A stretch of DNA of 64,000 nucleotides, from the NCBI RefSeq assembly GCF_003391115.1, contig NZ_QTJP01000001.1, forward strand, positions 2,812,501 through 2,876,500. Direction: 5' to 3'. Position 1 is the stretch's first letter, and the number at the start of each line of letters is the position of its first letter. The notes under the pieces are model-generated. The model did not search any database. It saw only the letters and a program-made list of their open reading frames with translations, and was not told where the DNA came from. Source of the stretch: Sphingomonas crusticola. GTDB taxonomy: Bacteria > Pseudomonadota > Alphaproteobacteria > Sphingomonadales > Sphingomonadaceae. This document shows, one piece after another, positions 16,530 to 25,600 of this stretch. The translations under genes and the position numbers were made by a program.

Positions 16530-17645
16530 TCAGGTGGAAGCAGGCCGAGCATGCCACCCATCGAAAATCGCCTTTTCGGTGAATTTGGCTGCCTGCTGGG
16601 GCGTCAGCATGCGGCGGCGCGGTGATGCAGGCCCCGCTCCTGGACCGAAGCTGCGATATTCGAAGAAGCGGGCCGCCTCGGGTTCGATGAACGCCATCCC
16701 GCCTCCCTTCGGATAATAGTGCATGCGATACCACCCTTCGGGGACGATGTGGTCGTCCATCCAGCAGCGGATATAGACCGCCTGGCCGACCGCGTCCGGA
16801 TCGGCATATTGGCCGTCAGGAAAGGTTCGTTGACGCTTCCAGGCGCGGCCGAGCGCCACCGTATGCGGCGCCACACCGGGCTCCTTCGTCAACCGGCAGC
16901 CGATGAAGACCAGCCCGAACGGCTGGTGGACGTTCGTATTGGGCGCCGCGATGAAGCCATTGAAGTCCTTGTTCGGCCGCAATCGCGACACGATCGTGCA
17001 TCGGTCGAACAGCGCGCGCGCGCCGCCATAGATGAAGTCGACGTTCCCGCTGATCAGGCATGCGCGGAACAGCACGCGGCCCACTTCGGCCCACAACGTG
17101 TCCTGAAATCCCGTGATGTCCACACGGTGGAAGATCGCGCGGTCCGATCCGATGTCGAGCATGATGGCTTGGGCCTGCGCGCCACTCGCGCCTGTACGGT
17201 CGAAGTCGACCTCGGCCGGCATATTCGCATTGTAGTCGAAATCGTTCGCGATCGTCATGCGCGCGGCCTGAAACCCAGGTGCGCGCACGAGAACGGTCGC
17301 GGTGGCCGCTTCGCCCGGGCGCCGGTCCTTGCGCAAGCTGTTGCTCACCAACCGGCTTGCCGATCGATCTTCGCCGATCAGGCAGATGTTCGGCTTCGTC
17401 ACGACGATCCGCTCACGCCACTCGCCTCGCGGAACCAGGATACGGAACAGGCCAGCGTCGCGCTGGGGCGCGGCCGCCATCGCATCGGCAATCGTGCGAT
17501 AGCCGGGAATCTGCCCACGCTGCTTGCCATCTCGCGACAGTACCGCATCGAACGGGCCGGGCGCCGCCCAGGCGGGAGCGGACGCGGCTGCTGCCAGCGC
17601 CACGGTTCCCGCGAGCACCGCGCGCCGATCGATCTCGGATGTCAT
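16530..17645 (-). CDS. Tat-exported pectinesterase (CE8)
   Basis: The 371-aa enzyme removes methyl esters from polygalacturonate. It carries a Tat-type signal (DRRAVLAGTVALAAAASAPAWA) and a right-handed beta-helix. CE8 active-site positions can be seen: the oxyanion Gln in QAIML (Gln159), GFQDTLWA with Gln181/Asp182, GNVDFIYGGA with Asp203, and the substrate Arg in ALGRAW (Arg267). A C-terminal extension of about 60 residues follows. It is the second gene of a two-gene unit with the amidohydrolase and converges on the first TonB receptor. It begins pectin breakdown; no polygalacturonase or pectate lyase is visible here. Confidence 0.9.
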   Translation of the reverse strand: MTSEIDRRAVLAGTVALAAAASAPAWAAPGPFDAVLSRDGKQRGQIPGYRTIADAMAAAPQRDAGLFRILVPRGEWRERIVVTKPNICLIGEDRSASRLVSNSLRKDRRPGEAATATVLVRAPGFQAARMTIANDFDYNANMPAEVDFDRTGASGAQAQAIMLDIGSDRAIFHRVDITGFQDTLWAEVGRVLFRACLISGNVDFIYGGARALFDRCTIVSRLRPNKDFNGFIAAPNTNVHQPFGLVFIGCRLTKEPGVAPHTVALGRAWKRQRTFPDGQYADPDAVGQAVYIRCWMDDHIVPEGWYRMHYYPKGGGMAFIEPEAARFFEYRSFGPGAGPASPRRRMLTPQQAAKFTEKAIFDGWHARPAST

Positions 17646-17698
17646 ATGCGATCTCCGTCAGTAGGTGAGGGGAGGAAAATTCCTGCCGTCCGCCGCTT

Positions 17699-18643
17699 TC
17701 AGGCTTCGTCGCGGATCTTCGAAGCCCGGGACTTGAGTGCCGCTGGACGCCGCTTGGGATCGAACCCGTACAAGGCTTCCGGATTCTCCACGAGGACTTG
17801 GTGAAGCCGTTTGGGCGACCCCGCGGCCACGGCCAGGGCATTGAGAAGGTCGAACTGGTTCGACTTCGTGACGGGCCAGTTGGTGCCCCAGACGACACGA
17901 TCTGGATTTGCGCGAATATAGGCTCCCGTCACCGCGGCCGTATCGCTGTAGAGGGGCGGGCCGACCTTTGAGTCCATCTCCATGCCGGAGACCTTGATCC
18001 AGCCGCGGCCGGTATCGAGGAGCTTCCGGACGGTCGCATATTGCGGCTGATCGACCGACGAGGCGTGCCCCATATGGTCGATAACGACGGCGGTCGGCAG
18101 GGACAGAAGGACGGGCTCGAGCTGCGCCAGGAGCGGGCCCGGCACGTGAAACTGGATATGCCAACCCAGCGGCGCAATGCGCTTTGCGACGGGCACGATC
18201 TCTTCCGGCCTGATCAGACCACGGGCGGGGTCATCAAAATACTGGATGCGGACGCCCCGCACGCCGATGGCATGAAGATCCTTCAACTGCGCATCGCCGA
18301 CGTCAGCATGCAAAACCGCGATGGAACGCGTGTCCGCTTGTCCCATCAGGCCTTCGAAGAAAAGCAGCGGATCGTTGTTCGTGCCATAGGCAGAAGGCAG
18401 CACGATCACGTCCCGCGAAAGGCCGAGCGGACGACGGAAGTCCTGGTAATCGGGCACGGTTGCGTCCGGCGTCGCGTGCTGGTTCGGCACATACGGAAAT
18501 CGGGGATCGTAGATATGGTGATGCGCGTCGCAGGCTCCGTCCGGCATCGCGAAGCTCCGCCGGTCATCGGCTCCCCATACCGGCGCTGCCACCGCCAAGC
18601 CCGCGAGCAAGGCCTCCCGGCGGCTCCATGGAAGAAGAGCCAT
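17699..18643 (-). CDS. Exported amidohydrolase, candidate aldarolactone hydrolase/isomerase
   Basis: The 314-aa protein is an amidohydrolase-superfamily TIM barrel of the group containing 2-pyrone-4,6-dicarboxylate lactonase and galactaro-delta-lactone isomerase. It shows the N-terminal CDAHHHIYD metal/substrate motif, VRGVRIQ, VIDHMGHA, WIKVSGMEM and RVVWGTNWPV. Uronate oxidation yields galactarolactone, so a lactone hydrolase or isomerase fits the galactarate route. Unusually for this group it begins with a Tat-like signal (WSRREALLAGLAVAAPVWG), placing it in the periplasm. It is the first gene of the unit with the pectinesterase and is preceded by operator block D. Confidence 0.78.
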   Translation of the reverse strand: MALLPWSRREALLAGLAVAAPVWGADDRRSFAMPDGACDAHHHIYDPRFPYVPNQHATPDATVPDYQDFRRPLGLSRDVIVLPSAYGTNNDPLLFFEGLMGQADTRSIAVLHADVGDAQLKDLHAIGVRGVRIQYFDDPARGLIRPEEIVPVAKRIAPLGWHIQFHVPGPLLAQLEPVLLSLPTAVVIDHMGHASSVDQPQYATVRKLLDTGRGWIKVSGMEMDSKVGPPLYSDTAAVTGAYIRANPDRVVWGTNWPVTKSNQFDLLNALAVAAGSPKRLHQVLVENPEALYGFDPKRRPAALKSRASKIRDEA

Positions 18644-18762
18644 CTCTAAAGCTCCGGCCGGAGGGCGCGCGGATAGGTCACGATCCTGCAGCCATTCGCA
18701 CTCTCCTCTGTTCGGCCTGCCGCCTGTCAGCGATCGGCCCGGCTCTCCGGCGCCGGCTCCAC

Positions 18763-18838
18763 CAAGGCTAGGTCCGCACGCCCGGCATGTCTAAGTCCAA
18801 TACTCTATCAATCAATTCATGCCTGATATCGATGCCGC
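18763..18838 (-). promoter_or_regulatory. Regulon operator-promoter block D (amidohydrolase-pectinesterase)
   Basis: Reading leftward, ATCGATATCA, ATTGATTGATAG and TTAGAC (candidate -35) occur at the same spacing as in block A. TAGCCT follows after 18 bases as candidate -10. Identity with block A also extends into the spacer (AGTCYAWTRCTCTATCRATC on the + strand). Confidence 0.7.
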
Positions 18839-19023
18839 CAGGTCTTGCTCCGGAATGGATATAAGCGGCCCGCATCGCGGGGTTATCGCTCCTGGCGTCC
18901 CCATAACGTGGAACCCGACCCGCCCCACGCGACCGTTGGCAAATCCCGTGATATCCGTTTTTCGCGATGCGAGCCGCTCACGACCTGCGGCGTGTTCTTC
19001 TTGTCGAAATCGTGCGGGCGGCG

Positions 19024-19096
19024 TTGATCGATACCGATCCTGGATCGGCCCATAGACTAATTGACTTGGACCTCCCGCCCGCCTTGCGCCAGTTTC
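19024..19096 (+). promoter_or_regulatory. Regulon operator-promoter block F (second TonB receptor)
   Basis: TTGATCGATA at the left end, a central TGGATCG and ACTTGGACC at the right end match block A at the same positions over 49 bases. The candidate -35 is TTGGAC (19066-19071); the -10 (CAGTTT after 18 bases) is poor. The receptor start is about 145 bases downstream. Confidence 0.65.
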
Positions 19097-19215
19097 GCCG
19101 CAAGCAGCCAGCGGACTTGCGGCGGGGACGACGAAGCCCACGCCGCGTGGCGCGATGTGGGGAATAGTCGTCTGACCGGCCATCACGAGCCGGCGGGCAC
19201 AGGGAAGAGGAAGAC

Positions 19216-22200
19216 ATGATCGATCGCGCTCGAATTCGCCTGGAGGTTTCTCTGACCGCGCTGGCGCTCGCCTCTATGCTGGGCACTGCTGCCGCAGCGC
19301 AGAGCGTCGGGGGCACTCAGACCGCGCCAGTGGCCAATCCGGGGCTCGGCGCGCAACCCGCCATTGGCGCTGTTCCCGGCGACGCTGCGGATGCTCCCAA
19401 TAATTCCCAGGAGATCATCGTAACCGGTTCGCGAATATCGATTGGGGGCTATACCGCGCCGACTCCGGTTACCGCCATTAGCGAGGCGGATCTTCAACGC
19501 GACGCAAACCTCAACATCGCGGATTCGATAAACGCGCTGCCGTCCGTCGGCATATCTGCAACGCCGAGCAACGGCATTAGCGCTGGCAACGTGACCCAGG
19601 GCGACGCCGCGCTCAGCACGATCAACCTGCGCAACCTCGGTATCGCCAGAACGCTCATCTTGTTTGACGGGCAGCGGGTCGTATCGTCCAACATCCTGAG
19701 CGGCGGTGTCGATCTCACCACCATCCCTTCCCAATTGGTAAAGCGCGTCGACGTCGTCACGGGCGGCGCGTCCGCGGCTTATGGCTCTGATGCGGTGTCC
19801 GGCGTCGTCAACCTGATCTTAGATAGGAAATTCACTGGCCTGAAGGCTGACGTCGCGTACGGAAACAGTACGACTGTTTCGTATCCGCAAACGAAGGTCG
19901 CGGTTACCGCAGGCCACGATTTCGCGTCCGGCAGAGGGCATGTCATCGTCAGCGGCGAATACAGTCGGAGCCCCAAGGCGGTCTTTATTCGCGACGCCGA
20001 TTGGTACGACAATACTCAGATTGTTCAGAATCCGGCGGCAACCGCGACGAACGGCTTACCTTTCTACATTCACGTTCCGAATGCCGGCACGGCACAGTTT
20101 ACGCAGGGTGGCCTAATCCGCGGCAATACCGCCGGCGGCGCTGGAAGCAGCCTGACCGCCAACTCCCTCGCGGGTATGCAATTCGTGGGCAACGGTTCGA
20201 TTGTTCCGTTCAATTTCGGAACCGTGAACAAAGCCAATCCCAACATCTGCTATGCGGGCTGCTCCGGCAACGCGCAGAACTATGTGCCCTCGCTGGTAAT
20301 GCTTGGCGTTCCTTATCATACGACGACGTTATTCGGTTATGCCAGCTACGATCTCACGTCGAACGTCACGGCGTCGCTCCAGCTAAACTATGGTCGTTTT
20401 TCGGGGCGCACGACAGGGCAGCCGCGAACCTCCACGCTCACGATTGCCGCAGACAATGCATTCCTGCCGGCAAGCGTCGCGGCGCAATTCGGAACACTGT
20501 CGAACGGCTATAATGCCGCGACCGGACGGGGTGGAACCGCCGCCGTCCCGACCCAGTCGATCACGCTCGGGACCGTGAACACCAATAACATCGATGATAC
20601 CTCGCCGCTCAACCTCAAGGACGTTTGCAACACCGTCGGCGAGCCATGTCTGAGCTTGACCAGGCGGTTGATCCGCGGTGTCGCCACGCTTGAGGGCAAG
20701 CTCGGCGATACGTGGTCGTGGACCGTCTATGGCCAACATAGCGAAGTGCGAGAGCGGCAGATCGCGGCCCAGGACAATTACGGCCCCTATTACAATTTCG
20801 CGGTCGACGCGGTGAAGGTGACGGCGGAAAATCGGGGCGCTTCGAACCTTCCGATCGGAAGCATTCAATGCCGGGCGCTGCTGGTGGGCAATCCGTCGGC
20901 CGCCGGGTGCGTCCCGCTCAATATCTTCGGCAATGGCGTGGCCTCCCAGGATGCCATTACCTACGTCAACCCAGGTCAGAACCCCAATTCCGGTATCCTC
21001 AACCGGGAGCTCGTGCTCCTCAAGCAGGACGTGGTCTCCGCCTCGATGCAGGGAGAATTGCCGTGGGGCCTGCCCGCAGGAAAGATAGCGGTGGCTTTTG
21101 GCGGGGAATATCGGCGTGAAAAGGCGAGCCAGGGCGACATCGATCCGGTCAACGCGACCAATCCGTGGCCGGCTGGAAACTTCAAGGCCTATTCCGGCCG
21201 GTACGACGTCAAGGAGGGCTTCCTTGAGGTAAACGCCCCCATCCTCGAAAACACGATCGTCAAAAGGCTGGATTTCAACGCCGCCGGACGCATCACGGAT
21301 TATTCGACCAGCGGCCTTGTCAAAACCTGGAAACTGGGCCTGACCACCCAGATTGACGACAATATCCGGCTGCGCGGGACGCGCTCGCTCGACATTCGCG
21401 CGCCCTTGATTTCCGACCTCTTTTCTCCTGGCAACATCGGTATCGGTACCGCCCAATATCCCACCGGCGGAGACAGCTATCAGGTCAAGACTTCGGCGGG
21501 CGGAAATCCCGCGCTCAAGCCGGAGAAAGCGGTCACGAAATCGGTCGGCGTCGTATTCACGCCGCAGTTCATCAAGCGGCTATGGATGTCGCTCGATTGG
21601 TATTCGATCAACATCCATGGCGGGATCTACTCGACCGGCTTCCAGACAATCATCAACCGCTGCCTGCTCGGTGAAACGGTCTATTGCCAGTTTCTGGTAT
21701 TCAGCCCCACCGAATTTGGCGGGACCAAGCCCAGTCTCATCAATCAGATCCCGGCCAATGCGGCATCGCTGAAGACGTCGGGACTGGACTTCCAGGCCAA
21801 TTATCGGATGCGCGTGTTCGATGGCTCGCTCTCATGGGCGCTGCTCGGCAACTATACCCACGAGCTTACCCAAACCGCCATCGGCGTGACCTACGACAGC
21901 GCCGGTGCACTGGGCGGCCCGCTCGCCTATGCCAGTAGTGGCGTTCCCAAGCTGCGCGGCACGCTGTCGGCAACCTATGCGAAGGGCCCGTGGTCGGGAA
22001 CGATCCAGGGACGGTTCATTGGCGCCGCCAATCTCACGAACGGCGTCGAGAATCTGCCTGCCAATATCGTGCGGGCGTCGCTCTCGCCGACCGGCGTCCT
22101 GACGCAGGGGGTCGGCAACGGCGACCTGATCGACGACAATCGCGTCAACGCGGTCGGCTACCTCGACTTGCGCCTTTCCTACCAGCTGAACAAGAAACTC

Positions 22201-22320
22201 CAGCTCTACGGTGCGATCGACAACGTGACGAATGTCCACCGCCCGCAAGATGGTAGCTCGGCCGTGTACGATGTGCTTGGCAGCCAATGGCGCGTGGGTG
22301 TGCGCATGGCATTGCAGTGA
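19216..22320 (+). CDS. TonB-dependent receptor (pectin/galactarate cluster, second)
   Basis: The 1034-aa receptor has a signal peptide (about 1-29), the TonB-box region SQEIIVTGSRIS (64-75), a plug with LILFDGQRVV and YGSDAVSGVVNLIL, and a large barrel. It lacks an STN domain. The C-terminus is GVRMALQ, without the terminal aromatic residue usual for outer-membrane barrels; whether this matters for insertion is unknown. GGGAAGAGGAAG precedes the ATG. It is followed after 22 bases by an exported alpha/beta hydrolase, so the two probably work on the same imported glycan. Its own block F suggests the pectin regulon. Confidence 0.88.
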   Translation: MIDRARIRLEVSLTALALASMLGTAAAAQSVGGTQTAPVANPGLGAQPAIGAVPGDAADAPNNSQEIIVTGSRISIGGYTAPTPVTAISEADLQRDANLNIADSINALPSVGISATPSNGISAGNVTQGDAALSTINLRNLGIARTLILFDGQRVVSSNILSGGVDLTTIPSQLVKRVDVVTGGASAAYGSDAVSGVVNLILDRKFTGLKADVAYGNSTTVSYPQTKVAVTAGHDFASGRGHVIVSGEYSRSPKAVFIRDADWYDNTQIVQNPAATATNGLPFYIHVPNAGTAQFTQGGLIRGNTAGGAGSSLTANSLAGMQFVGNGSIVPFNFGTVNKANPNICYAGCSGNAQNYVPSLVMLGVPYHTTTLFGYASYDLTSNVTASLQLNYGRFSGRTTGQPRTSTLTIAADNAFLPASVAAQFGTLSNGYNAATGRGGTAAVPTQSITLGTVNTNNIDDTSPLNLKDVCNTVGEPCLSLTRRLIRGVATLEGKLGDTWSWTVYGQHSEVRERQIAAQDNYGPYYNFAVDAVKVTAENRGASNLPIGSIQCRALLVGNPSAAGCVPLNIFGNGVASQDAITYVNPGQNPNSGILNRELVLLKQDVVSASMQGELPWGLPAGKIAVAFGGEYRREKASQGDIDPVNATNPWPAGNFKAYSGRYDVKEGFLEVNAPILENTIVKRLDFNAAGRITDYSTSGLVKTWKLGLTTQIDDNIRLRGTRSLDIRAPLISDLFSPGNIGIGTAQYPTGGDSYQVKTSAGGNPALKPEKAVTKSVGVVFTPQFIKRLWMSLDWYSINIHGGIYSTGFQTIINRCLLGETVYCQFLVFSPTEFGGTKPSLINQIPANAASLKTSGLDFQANYRMRVFDGSLSWALLGNYTHELTQTAIGVTYDSAGALGGPLAYASSGVPKLRGTLSATYAKGPWSGTIQGRFIGAANLTNGVENLPANIVRASLSPTGVLTQGVGNGDLIDDNRVNAVGYLDLRLSYQLNKKLQLYGAIDNVTNVHRPQDGSSAVYDVLGSQWRVGVRMALQ

Positions 22321-22342
22321 AGGCGGGCCGGGAGGGCGCAGG

Positions 22343-23650
22343 ATGAGCGCCGGCGCACGAAGGCTCATCGGGCTCGTCGCCCTGATCGGGGTATGCGGGC
22401 CTGGTGCGGCGCAGCAACCAGCGCCGGCCGTCGCTGCTTCGAACGAAGCGTTAGCCACGGCCGCGCGCCGCGATTATGAGACGACGGGCGTCACTCCGGA
22501 CAATCTTCCGGTCTTTTATGGGAAGCTGAAGAGCAGGACTCCCCACAGCCTGGCCTTCGCTAACGCGCATATGCCGTTTCCAAAGTGGCGGCGCGCGGCA
22601 CGGGCGCAGCTGCGGGCGTTGCTGCTCCAGCCGGAGGAGCAAACCCCGTTCGCGCCGCAGGTCGTCGCGGAGGAGGATCGCGGCAGCTATACGGCGCGGC
22701 TGGTGGTTTTCAACGTCACCGGCGCGAGCCGTACCGCCGCATTGATGCTCGTGCCGAAGGGTGAGGGTCCCTTCCCCGCCGTCCTGGCGCTGCATGATCA
22801 CGGCGCCAAATTCGACATCGGGAAGGAGAAGCTGATCGCTCCGCTCGGGCCGACGCCGCGGGCGGAGTCCGGGAAGGCCTGGGTCCAGAAATATTATGGC
22901 GGCCGCTATATCGGCGACGAGCTGGCGAAGCGCGGCTTTGCAGTACTTGCGACCGACGCCCTTGGTTGGGGCGATCGCATGCTCAATAACTATGAGTCGC
23001 AACAGGCGCTCGCGTCAAACCTCTTCAATCTCGGCTCATCCTGGGCCGGGTTGATCGCTGTCGAGGACGTGCGGGCGGCGGAGTTCCTCGCCGCTCAGCC
23101 CTTCGTCGATCGCCATCGCGTCGCAGCCCTGGGCTTTTCGATGGGGGCATTCCGCGCCTGGCAGGTCGCAGCTCTGACCGATACTGTAGCGGCGGCCGTA
23201 GCGATCAACTGGATGGGGACGGTGGACGGCCTGATGGTCCCGGGCAACAACCAGCTGCGCGGCCAATCGGCCTTCAGCATGCTACATCCCGGCTTCGCCC
23301 GCTATTTCGATTATCCCGACGCCGCCGCCATTGCGGCACCTAAGCCCATGCTCTTTTACGCCGGCGAGGTCGACCGACTGTTTCCCCTAGCCTCGGTCCA
23401 GCATGCTTTCACCACGATGCGGGTAGTCTGGGCCGCCGCAGGTGCTCCACAGAATCTCGAAACGCGTGTCTGGCCAGTGCCGCACATCTTCATTGCTGAG
23501 GAGCAGGAGGCGGCCTTCGCGTGGCTCCAGAAGACGCTCGCTCCTCACAATGGGTCTGGCAACAAAGAAGCGGCCTTCCGGCGCCGGCCTCGCGCCACGA
23601 TCGCCCCTAGGCCCAGCGGCCACCTGCAGCCCCAAACCCGCCGTCGTTAA
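22343..23650 (+). CDS. Exported alpha/beta hydrolase, candidate carbohydrate esterase
   Basis: The 435-aa protein has a signal peptide (about 1-24) and an alpha/beta-hydrolase fold of the dienelactone-hydrolase/acetyl-xylan-esterase type. LALHDHGAKF carries the oxyanion loop, VLATDALGWGDR follows strand 5, and GFSMGAF holds the nucleophile Ser266. AGEVDRLFPL and VPHIFI supply the likely Asp and His. It could remove acetyl or other ester groups from pectin fragments; the substrate is an inference. The ATG at 22343 has GGAGG 7 bases upstream. The last ~30 residues are basic and Pro/Arg rich, probably an extension outside the fold. Confidence 0.82.
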   Translation: MSAGARRLIGLVALIGVCGPGAAQQPAPAVAASNEALATAARRDYETTGVTPDNLPVFYGKLKSRTPHSLAFANAHMPFPKWRRAARAQLRALLLQPEEQTPFAPQVVAEEDRGSYTARLVVFNVTGASRTAALMLVPKGEGPFPAVLALHDHGAKFDIGKEKLIAPLGPTPRAESGKAWVQKYYGGRYIGDELAKRGFAVLATDALGWGDRMLNNYESQQALASNLFNLGSSWAGLIAVEDVRAAEFLAAQPFVDRHRVAALGFSMGAFRAWQVAALTDTVAAAVAINWMGTVDGLMVPGNNQLRGQSAFSMLHPGFARYFDYPDAAAIAAPKPMLFYAGEVDRLFPLASVQHAFTTMRVVWAAAGAPQNLETRVWPVPHIFIAEEQEAAFAWLQKTLAPHNGSGNKEAAFRRRPRATIAPRPSGHLQPQTRRR

Positions 23651-23783
23651 GGCGCGTATCCCTGCCGTTCATCTCAACCTGACGGCCGGTCCCGGCAGAC
23701 TAGCTTACGTCCTACGCAGCGTCATAGTATGCCGGCGGTGGTGCCTTGGCGTAATTTCCCGCCCGCCTTATAGCGCTTCTTCT

Positions 23784-24275
23784 TCATGGACCGACGGCGT
23801 TCGACGGCAAGCTGATGTCGTTTTCGACGACGTCCTCGCTGCGCAAAGTCTTTAGGATTTCTATGGCTTGGGCGATCACCGCTCGCTCGGTGGCCGAAGT
23901 TTTGGTGAGCGAATTTGCCACCCAATCCGTGCGCCGCTTGCGGACCCGCGCAAGCGCGCGAATGCCAGCGGACGTAAGATAAAGACCGAAGCGGCGCCGA
24001 TCGAGTGGCGAATCCTGATGGCGCTCGACAAAGCCCTGATGCTGCAGCCGATTGATGTGACCCGTCATGGTCGGCGTGCGCATATGCTCGCGCTGAGCAA
24101 GCTCCGTGACGCCGATGCCCGGCGCGAGCCGGATCGTCTCCATGATGATCGGATCCTGCGCGGCCATCCCCAGACCCTGGGTCTGCCACCGAAGCTGACG
24201 GTACAAGGTCAATACGACCTGACGCAGCTCAGCCGCGAGCGCGTGCACGTTCTCCGGCGGGGCGCTGTCGGTCAT
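23784..24275 (-). CDS. MarR-family transcriptional regulator
   Basis: The 163-aa protein is a winged-helix MarR regulator. The recognition region is IGVTELAQREHMRTPTMTGHINRLQHQGFVER, followed by the wing DRRRFGLYLTSAG and a C-terminal dimerisation helix. I start it at ATG 24275, which has AAGAGG at good distance. It is divergent from the sulfur-uptake operon, and two short dyads in the shared gap are candidate operators. I infer repression of that operon, released by an organosulfur ligand. Confidence 0.85.
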   Translation of the reverse strand: MTDSAPPENVHALAAELRQVVLTLYRQLRWQTQGLGMAAQDPIIMETIRLAPGIGVTELAQREHMRTPTMTGHINRLQHQGFVERHQDSPLDRRRFGLYLTSAGIRALARVRKRRTDWVANSLTKTSATERAVIAQAIEILKTLRSEDVVENDISLPSNAVGP

Positions 24276-24422
24276 GGCATCCTCTTTATGGTCTAGTCCT
24301 GCCGCCTTCGCGGCGTCCGCGCGCGTCGTCAATTGGCCGGCCCGCCATCGTAAAGCCGCGGCCGCGGCGTAGAATTGCCTGTGCCGCGGCTACTCCGCCT
24401 GATGCGTGAATTTCAAACAAGA

Positions 24423-24466
24423 TAGGAAACCTAACTACCAAAACAAATTTTCTACCTTCCAGGTAG
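24423..24466. promoter_or_regulatory. Two candidate MarR operators and a promoter
   Basis: TAGG-AAA-CCTA (24423-24433) and CTACC-TTCCA-GGTAG (24452-24466) are perfect dyads with related half-sites. A consensus-like TATAAT lies at 24472-24477, directly to the right. A repressor bound at the second dyad would cover the promoter of the operon that starts downstream. Confidence 0.55.
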
Positions 24467-24541
24467 GGAATTATAATGGGAACCGTCCGGGTGCCAACCG
24501 CAACGTCGCGGGAAAGCGATCCAGGCCGAAAGGCGGCTGAC

Positions 24542-25600
24542 GTGCATTCGAACAAGGTCGGACGAAATATTGACCGCAAGTTCCAGCGGGCACTGCTGGC
24601 GGCGTTCACGCTGTTCTGCGGGCTGGCAGCCTCGGGCTGTCACCGAAAGCCGTCGGCCAATGGCCTCGTCGAGTTCCGCATCGGCGGCGTTGCGGTCGTC
24701 AATCCCGATCAACCTACCGCCAGCGAGCCGGAGCCAAGCGGTGCGCTCGGCTATGCGATCCACACCGGTGGTTTCCAGCGCGAGTTGCGCAAGGCGGGCT
24801 TCGCCTACGAGGGACTGGTCGGCTACCCACGCACCGCTGCTTCCCTGCTCGGGCTCGGCTCGGGCCAAGTTCAGGTCGCCAGCACGGGAGACTCGCCAGC
24901 AGTGCTGTCGCGTGCCCGTGGCGACAAACAGCGCGCGATCTGGATCGGCCTGCCGACCGGAGACATTTGGGTGGTGGGCCGCAAGGACGGCCCGCAATCG
25001 ATCCGCGAGCTGTCGGGCCGAAAGGTGGGCGTGCTGTTCGGATCGACCGCCCACTATATCATGCGCCGCGCCGCAGAGGTCGAGGGCGTTCCCGGCATCA
25101 GCTACGCGCAGCTGGAGCCGGCCGTCGCGCTCCATGCGCTCAAGCGGGGCGATATCGACGCTTACGCCGCCAGCCAGGCGGTCACCGCCGAAACCTGGCG
25201 CGCCCGTTTCGGCCTGCCGATCATCGCCAAGATCGGCACAGAGCATCCCGAGCTGCAGGGCGTAAGCGTCATGACGGCGCGGAGCGACTTTCTTACCGCG
25301 CATCCGACCTTCGCCGGTGCCTTCTGGCGTGGCCTGAAGACGGGCATCGACGCCATCCGCAAGGATCCGGACGCTTATTATCGCTGGGTGTCCGACAAGA
25401 CCGGCGTTCCCATCGCCACCGTCCGCGCGACGGCCGCCGAACGCTATGCCGACACGCCGTTTCCGAAAGAAGGCGTGGATGCGCTCCAGCGCCTGCTCGC
25501 CTTCCAAATCAGGACCGGCCTGGCGAACTCGTCCTTTTCCGTAGCCGACTGGGCCACCGGGCCTACCCTCTCAGCAGGAGCCGACAATGTCCGTAAATGA
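24542..25600 (+). CDS. ABC transporter substrate-binding lipoprotein (sulfonate/SsuA-like)
   Basis: The protein (352 aa from the start used here) resembles aliphatic-sulfonate/nitrate/taurine binding proteins. A lipoprotein signal runs to LAASGC, and the two-lobed domain has VASTGDSPAVLSRARG, SIRELSGRKVGVLFGSTAHY and ALKRGDIDAYAAS. It would capture an organosulfur compound in the periplasm. ATG 24476 is in frame but overlaps the TATAAT box, so I prefer GTG 24542, which gives a normal-length signal peptide. The next gene's ATG overlaps its end by 14 bases. Confidence 0.8.
   Translation: MHSNKVGRNIDRKFQRALLAAFTLFCGLAASGCHRKPSANGLVEFRIGGVAVVNPDQPTASEPEPSGALGYAIHTGGFQRELRKAGFAYEGLVGYPRTAASLLGLGSGQVQVASTGDSPAVLSRARGDKQRAIWIGLPTGDIWVVGRKDGPQSIRELSGRKVGVLFGSTAHYIMRRAAEVEGVPGISYAQLEPAVALHALKRGDIDAYAASQAVTAETWRARFGLPIIAKIGTEHPELQGVSVMTARSDFLTAHPTFAGAFWRGLKTGIDAIRKDPDAYYRWVSDKTGVPIATVRATAAERYADTPFPKEGVDALQRLLAFQIRTGLANSSFSVADWATGPTLSAGADNVRK

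Larger units (their letters stand above)
18644..19215. other. Divergent intergenic region with operator blocks D and F
   Basis: The 570 bases between the amidohydrolase and the second TonB receptor hold block D facing left and block F facing right. The stretch between them (about 18840-19020) and the receptor leader show no gene that I can support. Confidence 0.6.
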
